A stretch of DNA of 64,000 bases from Chondrinema litorale (GTDB taxonomy: Bacteria > Bacteroidota > Bacteroidia > Cytophagales > Flammeovirgaceae). The stretch's first letter is position 1. Every line of letters starts with the position of its first letter. The position numbers and the translations under genes are program-made. The notes beneath the pieces are model-generated. The model saw only the letters and a list, made by a program, of their open reading frames with translations, was not told where the DNA came from and did no database searches. The stretch covers positions 1 through 64,000 of the forward strand of contig NZ_CP111048.1 of assembly GCF_026250525.1 (NCBI RefSeq). The letters run 5' to 3'. Below, piece by piece: positions 1-8,998 of the stretch.

Positions 1-168
1 AATTATCATTTTAACTTAAATGCGTAAGTCCTATATAAATAATAATCTATTTAAATTTAATTATTCATTTCCATCAAAAATGCTATTATTGATTTTAACA
101 GAAGCTGATAAACAAAATGTTATGATACTCTTCAGCCTTAAATATTCCTTTTGATAAAGAGATAAAAT

Positions 169-693
169 TTACTTGTTATTAATAGTTTCAAGCATAAAAC
201 TATTTTCATATTTCAATTGTGATGCTGTCTCCTTTGTAAAGAACTTGTTAAGTTCATCTGGAGTTTTAATAAATTCATTAATCCATAACATCAGTTTTAC
301 ACTTGGTAAAAAACACTTTTTATCAAAAAAATAATTTTTTCTATTATCTATTAATAGTGTATCACTTGCTCCTTTTTCAAAGAATAAAATTAACACCATT
401 CTAGGATCAAATTCTTCAATTAGGCTGTTTTTAGAAATACTTTTATTATCTGATGATAGAAATAGTTCGAAATATCTTAAGGCATCTTCTGATTTACAGC
501 TCGTTTCTTTAGGTTTTATATTATTAAATAAATCTCCTCTGACTAGCTCATTTTTATCAATATTAAATACTGTAGTTGTCATCCACGGAATTTGATAACA
601 AACTATACTATCTAATTTATTAAAAGATTGCCCATTTAAAATTGCAGGGTAAAATAATATTAAAAACACACCAATTATAAATCTTCTAATCAT
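169..693 (-). CDS. Secreted hypothetical protein
   Basis: 174-residue protein that I do not recognise. Residues 1-21 look like a signal peptide (Arg-Arg, hydrophobic stretch, then Asn-Gly-Gln), so it is probably periplasmic or outer-membrane associated. The rest is polar with scattered Lys/Asp and no evident catalytic motif or membrane segment. It lies 42 bp downstream of a beta-propeller lipoprotein gene on the same strand, so the two may be co-transcribed. The ORF is intact with ATG and TAA and has base usage like its neighbours. Function unknown. Confidence 0.7.
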   Translation of the reverse strand: MIRRFIIGVFLILFYPAILNGQSFNKLDSIVCYQIPWMTTTVFNIDKNELVRGDLFNNIKPKETSCKSEDALRYFELFLSSDNKSISKNSLIEEFDPRMVLILFFEKGASDTLLIDNRKNYFFDKKCFLPSVKLMLWINEFIKTPDELNKFFTKETASQLKYENSFMLETINNK

Positions 694-735
694 TTTTAGA
701 TTAATGAGTTTTACTGAACCTATTCAAACAAATAT

Positions 736-1911
736 TCACTTAAATCTAACTTTTGCCAATACTACATTATCTGTTTCTTTTAGCTGATTTAACATTGCTA
801 AATCTTCTTTCGAAAGTATTAAATTATCGAACAAATTAGCATTTCTTTTTAAAGCTTTTAGGATATCTTGCGGCGTAACAATTCCTATTATCTGGTCTGT
901 TTTAAGATCAGTGCCTATCATAGAAACGGGCAAAACATCATCAATAAGTAGTTTTTGGGTAACATAAGTTTTGTGAGTTTCTTTATTAACCAAAGCCCAA
1001 GATAAATCATTTTCTTTCTGAAAGCTTGTAAAATTGAAAAACAGAAACTGTTTGTTTTCGGCAAAATAATAATGAACTCTCGACCACTTTTTGTTCTCAT
1101 TAATGTAATCGAAATTATAATCAGAAATCTCTGAGGAATAGCCTTTTTTTAGCTTGGCTATCTGTACGTTATTTTCTCCAAAATCAATTTGATAAGCTTT
1201 TATCAGAGTATCTGCTGACAGTTCGTAAACTGTATTATCGTATTGCGTAGGTCTAATATGATAGTTGCCATTAGGCATTGAATAAAATCGATGATTAGCC
1301 ATACCGCTAAACTGTGTTGGCAAAAGTGATTTAGTTATTTTACCATCTGTGACTTGATGCAACAAATAGCAATCTTGCTCTGCTGGAGTGCCATCTAAAC
1401 TGGAATTCCATAAGTAGTATTTGTTGTCGTTAAAATAGCAAAACCTGTTAGCATAAAGCTGAATATCTTCTGCTTTCCCCCAAGTTAGTTTGCTAATATA
1501 ATTTCCATACGTATCATATTTTCTAATTGACTTGCTATCCAATATCAAAACATAATTATTTCTTATCTGGAAATCCATTACATTTAAATACTCTTCAGGC
1601 CCTCTACCCTTTCTCCCTATTTGGCCTTTAAATTTTCCATCCTCAGAAAACTGTAAAACTTGATTATGGAAATTTTGAATATATATATTACCATTGTCAA
1701 TAATGAGATGGTCTACTTCTGATACTAAAGAGTTCGGTGTAGTTTCTAAAGGAATAAATTTGATTTCTTGAATAAGAGAATTCCACGGAATAACAGACTC
1801 AGAAGTATTATTTATTGAATATGTTTTGAGCTTATTGTCTATACTCTCATTTGGTTTCTTTGTACAACTCAGAACAATTAAGGCAACAGCGAATAAAAAA
1901 TAATTTCTCAT
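736..1911 (-). CDS. 6-bladed beta-propeller lipoprotein
   Basis: 391-residue lipoprotein. A hydrophobic leader ends in a lipobox (VLSC, Cys16) followed by Thr-Lys-Lys. The body has the pattern of Bacteroidota 6-bladed beta-propeller proteins (PF17170-like): a blade with FIPLETTPNSLV near residue 55, then ILDSKSIRKYDTYGNYI and GRKGRGPEEY, the last being the typical G-x-G-P-G/E-E-Y propeller signature. These proteins are envelope-anchored, and their ligand is generally unknown. Probably the first gene of a two-gene unit with the secreted protein 42 bp downstream. No enzyme residues are apparent. Confidence 0.8.
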   Translation of the reverse strand: MRNYFLFAVALIVLSCTKKPNESIDNKLKTYSINNTSESVIPWNSLIQEIKFIPLETTPNSLVSEVDHLIIDNGNIYIQNFHNQVLQFSEDGKFKGQIGRKGRGPEEYLNVMDFQIRNNYVLILDSKSIRKYDTYGNYISKLTWGKAEDIQLYANRFCYFNDNKYYLWNSSLDGTPAEQDCYLLHQVTDGKITKSLLPTQFSGMANHRFYSMPNGNYHIRPTQYDNTVYELSADTLIKAYQIDFGENNVQIAKLKKGYSSEISDYNFDYINENKKWSRVHYYFAENKQFLFFNFTSFQKENDLSWALVNKETHKTYVTQKLLIDDVLPVSMIGTDLKTDQIIGIVTPQDILKALKRNANLFDNLILSKEDLAMLNQLKETDNVVLAKVRFK

Positions 1912-2074
1912 ATCTGTATTTCCATTAGTTTATTAAAGGTATTTTTATACCTAAATAATAGATGGTTTACCTAGAATAAAACCCTAAATAGATATTTACT
2001 TTTAACTTTTTTTAACTCACCAACTAAATTGGCAATACTAATTGAGCTTACGGATTTTTTCTATTCTGATAGTT

Positions 2075-3601
2075 CTACGAATCTCCCAATTGCTTAATTT
2101 TAAACTTATCATTTTCTGCAGGTTCGTGTGCTTGTTCCATAATGGCTTTTATCTGTTCTACAATCTGAGGGTTTTGGCTGGCTACATCATTTTGCTCTTT
2201 AATATCAGTTTCAAGATCGTATAATTCGATTGTTAGATTTCCATCAAAAATATCTTTTCTAATGCCTTTCCACTTACCCATTCTAACTGCCTGTTGCCCA
2301 TTATAACTTGGAAATTCCCAATATAAAAATTCATGTTCTGGCTGCTCTTGGTTGAGCAAAGTTGGGTTAAAACTAATGCCATCAATATCCTTTGGTGCCT
2401 CAACACCAGTAATATCACAAATGGTCGGCATTAAATCGTAAAAAGCCGAAACATGCTCGCTTTTACTTCCGGCTTTAATATGTTGTGGCCAACTCACTAT
2501 CATAGGTACACGAATGCCGCCCTCATACACGTAGCCTTTTGTGCGACCATAACCATTGGCAAATGGAGCAGAACTTTCGAAGTACTCAAAGTCAACTCCG
2601 CCAGTATAAGTAGGACCATTATCGCTAGAAAAAATAATAATGGTATTGTCATATATACCCTGTTTTTTGAGTGTTTCAATCAGCTCACCTAATTGAAAAT
2701 CCAAATAGCTAATCATAGCTGCATAAGTCGCTCTTGGATACCTATTCGGGAAATATCCCTTATCTCCTTTGTATGGTTTCTCTTCTCCAATCTGTTTGCG
2801 ATACTTTTCTACAAATTCATTAGGTGCTTGTATTGGTAAGTGTGGCAATGGAGAAGCATAATACATAAAGAAAGGTTGATCTCTATTTTCTTCTATAAAT
2901 GATAAAGCTTTTTGCTGAATCATTTCAGGTGCATACTCTTCTTGCGTAAACTTTGAATAACTCGCTTCCTCATAAGGATCTGCCAAAGAATCTAGCTTTG
3001 TGTGAGGAGAAATTAATGCATTTTTGAGTAATACTTTTGTTGTATCTTCCCACAGGTGAGATGGATAAAGGTTATGTGCTTGTCGCTGGCAATTATATCC
3101 ATAAAAATAATCGAAGCCTTGTAAATTGGGAACACCTTCTGTTTGTGGAGCACCTAAACCCCATTTACCCAAAACACTGGTTTTGTATCCCACTTTTTGT
3201 AATACTTTCCCCAGTGTAACTGTACTTTCTGGTATAGGTCTTTGACCTTCTAGCGTAGGATCAGCAAATACTTTTTCGTAGTTCCAAACATCTCCTCTTT
3301 CGTTCCACTCATCGTTCCCTCTAATATATGCATGCCCTAAATGCTTGCCAGTTAAAAATACATACCGAGCTGGTGCACAAACAGGCGCTCCAGAATAGTG
3401 TTGCGTGAACATCATTCCGTTTTTAGCCAATGCATCTATGTTTGGAGTTTTAATATTTTCTTGTCCATACACTCCTACTTCGCCGTAACCAAGGTCATCT
3501 GCTAAGAAAAAAATTATGTTTGGTGGTTTTTGCTCTTGCTTTTTAGAATTACAAGCTATAAGGAAAAGACCACTTAAAAGCGTAAATATAATTTTTTTCA
3601 T
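2075..3601 (-). CDS. Arylsulfatase-type sulfatase, lipoprotein
   Basis: 508-residue sulfatase of the alkaline-phosphatase superfamily (S1 family). The leader ends at the lipobox LIAC (Cys17), so the enzyme is lipid-anchored. The metal-binding start motif FFLADDLGYGEVGVYG is at about residues 31-46. The formylglycine signature C-A-P-A-R, followed three residues later by LTG, begins at Cys75, so anaerobic or FGE-type maturation of Cys75 is expected. A second metal site, FSSDNGPT, lies near residue 330. Full length for the family. Substrate is unpredicted; sulfated polysaccharides are the usual targets in marine Bacteroidota. No SusC/SusD pair or maturase is adjacent. Confidence 0.92.
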   Translation of the reverse strand: MKKIIFTLLSGLFLIACNSKKQEQKPPNIIFFLADDLGYGEVGVYGQENIKTPNIDALAKNGMMFTQHYSGAPVCAPARYVFLTGKHLGHAYIRGNDEWNERGDVWNYEKVFADPTLEGQRPIPESTVTLGKVLQKVGYKTSVLGKWGLGAPQTEGVPNLQGFDYFYGYNCQRQAHNLYPSHLWEDTTKVLLKNALISPHTKLDSLADPYEEASYSKFTQEEYAPEMIQQKALSFIEENRDQPFFMYYASPLPHLPIQAPNEFVEKYRKQIGEEKPYKGDKGYFPNRYPRATYAAMISYLDFQLGELIETLKKQGIYDNTIIIFSSDNGPTYTGGVDFEYFESSAPFANGYGRTKGYVYEGGIRVPMIVSWPQHIKAGSKSEHVSAFYDLMPTICDITGVEAPKDIDGISFNPTLLNQEQPEHEFLYWEFPSYNGQQAVRMGKWKGIRKDIFDGNLTIELYDLETDIKEQNDVASQNPQIVEQIKAIMEQAHEPAENDKFKIKQLGDS

Positions 3602-3704
3602 CGTATATATTAGCGTTTATGATAGTTAGCCAAAATACATAATTAGCCTTAGTGCCCAAAGTAATCTGGAACTGAAATTAGATTATCTCACTCTCAAATA
3701 ATTA

Positions 3705-3875
3705 TTAATCACTCAGTAAATGTCTATCTTGTTCTTCAATTAATTTTTCTCCAAAGGTTTCATCTTCTATTACATATCGGGCAGCTATGTATTTTACAGG
3801 TTTATTATCATTATCTAAAATTGGTGAAATGGTTAAATCAACATAATATGCCGATCCATCTTTCTTTTTATATAA
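3705..3875 (-). pseudogene. PAS-domain fragment (57 codons)
   Basis: Minus-strand reading from just after an in-frame TAG (3876-3878) to a TAA at 3705-3707 gives a peptide starting LYKKKDGSAYYVDLTISPI and continuing through NKPVKYIA. This is the C-terminal half of a PAS domain (beta strands around the KKDG turn and the final 'xxPVKYIA' strand). No start codon or N-terminal half precedes it. It sits about 125 bp beyond the receiver gene and about 0.6 kb from the decayed PAS kinase gene, so it is probably debris from the same or a related kinase. Confidence 0.6.
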
Positions 3876-4000
3876 CTAGCAATTTGGAATTCAGAACTTT
3901 AATTGAACGTATTTTCGATAGTTAATTGAGTGCATTAATACCTATTCATTATTTGATTTTTATAAAATTCTTTTGCTAGTAGTTATAAGCATTTTACATG

Positions 4001-4438
4001 TTAAATTTCTTCTAAAGTATTTGTGAATAAAGTAGAAAATTGATCAATAATTTCTTGAAATTTTTCACCCGTTAAAGGTTTGTTTTTAAAAGCAGATATT
4101 TCCCCTGAATTACGAGCTTTTTCTATTTCTACAGAATTGTTGGAACTTGAAAGCATAATAATAACCGGATGCTTCTTTAGATTTTGTTTGATATTTTTAT
4201 ATTCATCTAAAAATTGCCATCCATCCATTCTAGGCATATTAATGTCGAGCATAATTAGATCTGGGGTTTCATCATTTATACTACTTTGCAAATAGTCTAA
4301 TGCTTCTATGCCATCTCTACTTATGGTAATATTTTCTGTATATACAGCTCTGGAAATTACAGTTTTATTAAAAAAATTTACGATTTCGTCGTCGTCAACT
4401 AATAAGATGTTTTTTATTTTAGGTTTGTTAATTAACAT
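4001..4438 (-). CDS. Single-domain response regulator (CheY/Rcp1-like)
   Basis: 145-residue stand-alone receiver. The acidic pocket is Asp15/Asp16 (LLVDDDE), the phospho-acceptor Asp65 (LIMLDINMPRMDG), the switch Ser97/98 (MLSSSNN) and the conserved Lys120 (KNKPL). No output domain follows, so it would act by protein-protein contact or phosphorelay, as Rcp1-type receivers do. Its start lies 10 bp after the end of the decayed histidine kinase gene on the same strand, which is the usual order for a kinase-Rcp1 pair. The receiver is intact although its presumed kinase is broken. Confidence 0.9.
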   Translation of the reverse strand: MLINKPKIKNILLVDDDEIVNFFNKTVISRAVYTENITISRDGIEALDYLQSSINDETPDLIMLDINMPRMDGWQFLDEYKNIKQNLKKHPVIIMLSSSNNSVEIEKARNSGEISAFKNKPLTGEKFQEIIDQFSTLFTNTLEEI

Positions 4439-4448
4439 GTTCTTGAAT

Positions 4449-6157
4449 TTATAATGTAAATAAAAAATTGCTTCCTTTATCTAAATTGGACTCAACCCAT
4501 ATTTTACCACCATGTAATTCTACTATTTTTTTACAGTGTGCTAGCCCTATTCCTGTACCTTCATATTTTTCTCTTACATGTAACCTTTTAAATATTACAA
4601 ATATATTTTCGAAAAATTTGAAGTCTATCCCAATCCCGTTGTCTTTTATGGAAAATGTATGCTCGTTATTAGCATTATTGTATGTTATTTCTATCTCTGG
4701 GTTAATATCTTGTTTCCTAAACTTAATAGCATTGCTAAGTAAGTTTTGAAAAAGCTGTCTAATTTCTGTCTCATAACCTTCAATTTCAGGTAAATGACCA
4801 ACTGTAATTTGAGCATTTGCTTTAATAATTTGGGCATTTAAATCTAAAATAACCTCTGAAACTAATTTACTACAATCTATCAAAGTAAGGTCGCGTGTTT
4901 CGCCAATTCTCGAATATTGCAATAACTCTTTTACCAATTGCTCCATCCGCTCAGAAGATTTAATGATGTATGATAAATACTCATTCCCTTCTTTACCAAG
5001 AATTTGATGATAATCAGTAGTAATAGTGTTACAAGACTTTGTATCGTATGAAGCGGCTCTTTAAGGTCGTGTGAAGCGATATAAGCAAATTGTTCTAACT
5101 CTCGGTTTTTTTGCTCCAATTGTTTAGGTATTTCCTTTCCGATATATCCCTTATAGCAGCAGAAACTACAAGTCCATTTTCTTCTTGAATTGGACTTAAG
5201 CTTACTTCTACAGGAAAGTGTTCCCCATTTTTCTTTTTACCTTCCAGTTCCATATTCACACCCATAGGTCTCAACTTGGGGTTCCTAGCATAATTACTCC
5301 TATGATGTGAATGTATCATTCGATACTTATCTGGAATTAAAATTTCTATCTTTTGTCCAATTAACTCTTCCCTAGCATAACCAAACAAGTATTGTGTTCG
5401 CTCATTTATTAAAACAATGGTGCCTTTATTATCAGCAATTACCATAGCATCTGATGCTGCCTCTAGTAATCGTTTAAATTTCTCTTCTGCTTGTTTTCTT
5501 TTAGTAATATCTTTGATAGCAGTAGATATCATAATAGAGCCTTCAATATTATGTGGTGCATAACAGATTTCAATAGGAAACTTGCTGCCATTTTTTTTTA
5601 AGCCATAAAGCGCTGTGTTTGACTCTTGGTCTTTGGTAATAGAATTAAAAAATAAGTAATTTTGTAGATTAACCTATTTTCCTACAACCCGATTTGGAAT
5701 TAAATCACTAATATTTTTTCCAATTAAATCTTGCTTTGCATGACCAAAGAGATTCTCTGCCATTTTGTTTGCTAATACAATATGACCCTCGGTATTTATA
5801 ATCACTTTTTGTGAATTCCGAAAATTCATTTTCAGAAGCTGCAACTCCAACAATATTACCTTCACCGTCTTTAATTGACGAGTACTTTACAGATACTTTA
5901 ACTTTTGTATGATTTTTTAAAAGCCTATTGCTCTCATCAAATTTAATTTGTTTATCTAATAATATCGATTTAAAAACTTCTGAATAACGGTCTATATTCT
6001 CTCTGGGCAAAAGAATAGCATATGGCAAGTTAATCAGCTCATGTGGCAAATAGCCATAAATAGACTTGGCATTTGAATCACAATAAGTAATTAATCCATC
6101 TAAACTAATCCTTAAAATAATTTCATTTAAAGGTTCTTTTAAGCTATTAGCTATCAA
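4449..6157 (-). pseudogene. Decayed multi-PAS sensor histidine kinase
   Basis: Read 5' to 3' on the minus strand, the pieces give PAS (6157 to about 5825), PAS and PAS (about 5825-5100), a HisKA segment with the H-box ASHDLKEPLHTIQ (about 5100-5040), and an HATPase domain with N-box NLLSNAIKFRKQ, DNGIGID and GTGIGLAHCKK (about 5030-4449). These lie in three different frames: shifts fall near 5805-5825, 5095-5119 and 5030-5045. A TAG at 5672-5674 also interrupts the second PAS in frame (IPNRVVGK-stop, then homology resumes). No ATG begins the 5' end; a TTG at 6157 is the only obvious start, so the N-terminus may be lost too. Each domain is otherwise recognisable, which suggests fairly recent decay, or several sequencing errors. 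The intact receiver gene follows 10 bp downstream. Confidence 0.85.
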
Positions 6158-7108
6158 GTTCGTAAATATTTTTAGATTAAATACTATACATAATGTTTAA
6201 TACTAATCAGATATATAGCTAAAAAATAAAAATGCGTATAATTGTTTTTTTGAAATTTAAATATTGTAGTATTATCAGCATTTTTTAATACTATAAACTA
6301 CCTAATCAGTATCAGTTAATTGCAATTAATACATTATTTGTTTTAACATATAATATTGCTCATCTATTTATTTTTTTGCAAATTTTACATAATGTACCAT
6401 ATCCAAAAATGACATAAGTCATATTTGGGGATGATTAATTACTTTAAATGTATCATTCTAATATAATATGGTGTGCCACCTATTTAAGGTAGATAAATTA
6501 CTTTAACGCTAATATCTATGTTACTTAACACTAAGATAATATTTATTTCAAAATATAAATCAGCATCATTGTTAACACACAAATTTTAGGTAAATCAAAG
6601 AAGGATTTAAAATTAGTATTGCGACTATTTTTCAGGTTCTAAAGATAAATATTTATGACCCAAATTGGGTTTTAAAAAGTAGATTTTTCTTTGTTTTTGG
6701 ATAATTTAAGGCATTTTTATTTCCTATACTTTGAGTTTTTTTAATCATTAAGAAAGTGATGAAATATAAAATTTTCAGGACATATTATAAATGAAAAATA
6801 GCAGAAAAACTGTTTTTTATAAAAATAGATGATTAAAAAAATACCATTTTTAGAGCTATATAAATTTATTTCCACATAGTGATATAACTTAATATAGTTA
6901 TATTTAATTATGAGTATTATTATGTAAGTCTAAGTATAACTGACTGGAGTTCTGTTAAATAACATGGGATTTCAGTGTATATTAATTTCATTCATGTCAA
7001 AATGTTACAAATATAAATGTATAAAAAGATATCATTATGGTTTAAGATTAATTAGTACCAATATATTTTCTTAAAATCATTTACTCAAACCATAATGATC
7101 GTATGGGA
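6158..7108. other. 950-bp AT-rich gap without a gene
   Basis: I see no credible ORF, RNA gene or domain remnant here. It holds several short inverted repeats: an 8-bp arm pair at 6882-6889/6896-6903, and a longer pair at 7031-7046/7084-7099. It would contain the promoter of the now-decayed kinase gene. Much of it may be eroded coding sequence. Confidence 0.5.
7031..7099. repeat. 16-bp inverted repeat, 37-nt spacer
   Basis: Left arm 7031-7046 (atcattatggtttaag) and right arm 7084-7099 (ctcaaaccataatgat) are reverse complements at 15 of 16 positions; 13 positions are contiguous and perfect. The pair begins 9 bp after the GNAT stop codon on the minus strand, and the far arm is followed by a short T-rich run (atcttttta). 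It could be a long-loop terminator for the GNAT gene or the footprint of a small mobile element. Confidence 0.5.
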
Positions 7109-7558
7109 TTATAAATCAAATTTCCAAGAAAATCTTTCCTTAGTTTTTGAAGTGGCTCCAAGCTCCTTGTAAAACTTTATAGCTCTTTTATTAAAATCAG
7201 GGGTTTGCCATTGTACTGCAGAACAACCTACGGAACAAGCATAATCTTTTATAGCAAACATTATTTGTTTACCTATTCCATTTCCTCTTGCATGCTCTTG
7301 TATAAACAAACAATCTAAATAAATGTAGTAGTCTGCATCCCAAGTAGAAACCTGTTTAGTGAATGTGGCATAGCCTACTATTTCTTTGTCTGCTTCAACT
7401 ACCAAACATTTTAAGACTGAGTCAGTAGCAAAAAGTAATTTTTCTAATGACTCAGCTTTATTTTCAGCATTGTAATCTGCTTTTTCATACGCAGTGTGGG
7501 CTTTGCATAAGTCTATTATCGCATAGATATCTTTATTTTCAGCAAATCGTATTTCCAT
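7109..7558 (-). CDS. GNAT family N-acetyltransferase
   Basis: 149-residue acetyltransferase of the GCN5 fold. It starts IRFAENKDIYAIIDLCKAH, the usual beta1-alpha1 of GNAT proteins, and has the acetyl-CoA pyrophosphate loop HARGNGIGKQI (R/Q-x-x-G-x-G) near residues 91-101, then the motif B segment AIKFYKELGA near residues 125-135. Cytosolic and full length. It lies 12 bp downstream of the rhodanese gene, so the pair is probably one transcript divergent from a LysR gene. Substrate unknown (small amine or protein N-terminus). Confidence 0.88.
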   Translation of the reverse strand: MEIRFAENKDIYAIIDLCKAHTAYEKADYNAENKAESLEKLLFATDSVLKCLVVEADKEIVGYATFTKQVSTWDADYYIYLDCLFIQEHARGNGIGKQIMFAIKDYACSVGCSAVQWQTPDFNKRAIKFYKELGATSKTKERFSWKFDL

Positions 7559-7570
7559 GAGGTTTATTAT

Positions 7571-7963
7571 TTAACAGGCACATACAAACTTAGAACCTTT
7601 GCTTGGCTTTGAACCTTCTGTAGCATATCCATCGAATTTCCACCATTCAATTCCTCCCATTAACTCTTTTACTTTAAAACCCAGTTTACTCATTTTTAAA
7701 GCACCTTTTGTAGAAGCATTACAGCCAATACCATCACAATAACACACATAAATTTTAGATTTATCGAGATGCTTAGTACTTTCTTCAGTCATCTCTCTGT
7801 GTGGGAGATTAATTGCCGATGGAATATGTTCTTTTTCGTAACCAAATGCCTGTCGAGTATCAACCGCTATATAATCAGTACTTTTCTCAAATGCATCGTA
7901 AAGGTCAGACGGATCCATTTCAAAAGCCAATTTGTTTTCGTAGAATTCTATTTGTTTCTGCAT
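7571..7963 (-). CDS. Rhodanese-like sulfurtransferase domain protein
   Basis: 130-residue single-domain rhodanese. The CH2A-type start YIAVDTRQAFGYEKEHIPSA (residues 31-50) and the active-site loop with Cys76 (YCDGIGCNAS) match sulfur-carrying or phosphatase-like rhodaneses, which usually accept thiosulfate or persulfide. The loop has a second Cys (Cys81), and the protein ends Cys-Ala-Cys, giving unusually many thiols. No signal peptide, so cytosolic. Co-directional with the GNAT gene 12 bp downstream and divergent from a LysR regulator, the likely controller of the pair. Confidence 0.88.
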   Translation of the reverse strand: MQKQIEFYENKLAFEMDPSDLYDAFEKSTDYIAVDTRQAFGYEKEHIPSAINLPHREMTEESTKHLDKSKIYVCYCDGIGCNASTKGALKMSKLGFKVKELMGGIEWWKFDGYATEGSKPSKGSKFVCAC

Positions 7964-7986
7964 CTTTTTAAAATTTTAATGTGGAG

Positions 7987-7994
7987 CAAAACTA
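7987..7994 (-). promoter_or_regulatory. Probable -7 element for rhodanese-GNAT
   Basis: Minus-strand TAGTTTTG fits the Bacteroidota -7 consensus TAnnTTTG and lies 23 bp upstream of the rhodanese ATG. A TTG lies 24 bp further upstream, a longer spacing than the usual 19-21, so the -33 element is uncertain. It falls in the 134-bp divergent region shared with the LysR gene. Confidence 0.4.
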
Positions 7995-8097
7995 CATGGA
8001 GTTTACCTTTTAGTCCTACAATTAAAATTGAAGGATTTACAGCTTTAAATGAAATTTTTTCAACTATGCTTTATTTCTGTATTTATACATTTGCTGT

Positions 8098-8991
8098 ATG
8101 GAAATTAAATTTTTAAGACTCATAAAAACAATCGCAGAAGAAGGGAGTATTGCTAACTCTTCTGAGAAATTATTCTTAACGCAATCTGCTTTAAGTCATC
8201 AACTTAGAGAGTTAGAAAATCAGATGGGTTTTAAAGTTTTCCATAGAACCCGAAATAGTTGGGAACTAACAGAAGAAGGCAATGAACTTTACAAAATAGC
8301 TTGTAATGTTATTAAGAGTATAGAAAAAGGTTTTGATACAATAAAACAGATTAGAAAGGGCTCTAATGGTAAAATTAAAGTAAGTACCGAATGCTACTCT
8401 TTTTATCAAGATTTACCTGCATTTATTGAGAAAATGGCCATATTGTATCCTGAAATTGAGGTTGATTTAATATTAGAAGCGACGCATCAACCTGTATCAA
8501 AAGTTTTGTCTAATGAGATAAATATTGCGATTGTTACTACAAAACCTGCTGATGAAACATTGATGAGCATAGAGGTGTATGAAGATGAAGTTTTTGCCAT
8601 ACTCCACAAAGAAAATCCATTAAGCAAATTAGAATTTTTAGATGTGAGTCATTTTTCCAAAATACATCTCATTATCCATTCTTTTCCACTCGAAACTGTT
8701 TCTGTGTATGAGCAGTTTTTAAAACCAAATAGCATTACGCCATTTAAAATTTCGGCGGTGCCATTAACCGAAGTAGCTCTTGAAATGGTAAAGGCAAACA
8801 TGGGAATTATGTGTATGCCGAAATGGGCGCTAAAATCATTTAAACTATCTGATCAATTAAACTTTAAAAAGATTGGCATAAATGGTTTTAAAAGAACCCA
8901 CTATCTGGTGATTAGAAAATCTGATGAGTCTAAAAAATACATCAACGATTTTCTATTAAACTTTGAAGAACAGTTTCAAAAAGATGGCTAA
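8098..8991 (+). CDS. LysR-family transcriptional regulator
   Basis: 297-residue LysR regulator. The N-terminal winged HTH (residues 1-60) has the typical pattern MEIKFLRLIKTIAEEGSIA, then LTQSALSHQLRELENQMGFKVFHR. The C-terminal substrate-binding domain (about 90-295) begins GKIKVSTECYSFYQDLPAF. LysR proteins usually control the divergent neighbour, here the rhodanese-GNAT pair 134 bp away. TACATTTG at 8086-8093 looks like a -7 element but ends only four bases before the ATG, which would make the mRNA nearly leaderless. The gene converges with the SDR gene, with 7 bp between stops. Confidence 0.93.
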   Translation: MEIKFLRLIKTIAEEGSIANSSEKLFLTQSALSHQLRELENQMGFKVFHRTRNSWELTEEGNELYKIACNVIKSIEKGFDTIKQIRKGSNGKIKVSTECYSFYQDLPAFIEKMAILYPEIEVDLILEATHQPVSKVLSNEINIAIVTTKPADETLMSIEVYEDEVFAILHKENPLSKLEFLDVSHFSKIHLIIHSFPLETVSVYEQFLKPNSITPFKISAVPLTEVALEMVKANMGIMCMPKWALKSFKLSDQLNFKKIGINGFKRTHYLVIRKSDESKKYINDFLLNFEEQFQKDG

Positions 8992-8998
8992 TCAAGCT

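Noticed and set aside
1..168. Window start checked for a gene
   Set aside because: No ORF with coding character; only AT-rich sequence with no readable domain.
918..1100. 60-codon minus-strand ORF inside the beta-propeller gene
   Set aside because: It lies in another frame within the propeller lipoprotein and has no codon signature or start context of its own; the same holds for other small ORFs inside long genes (for example 24793-25179, 34506-34964 and 41812-42261).
1937..1952. aggtat/atacct inverted repeat between the sulfatase and propeller genes
   Set aside because: Six-bp arms with no T-run downstream of the sulfatase; too short to call an operator or terminator.
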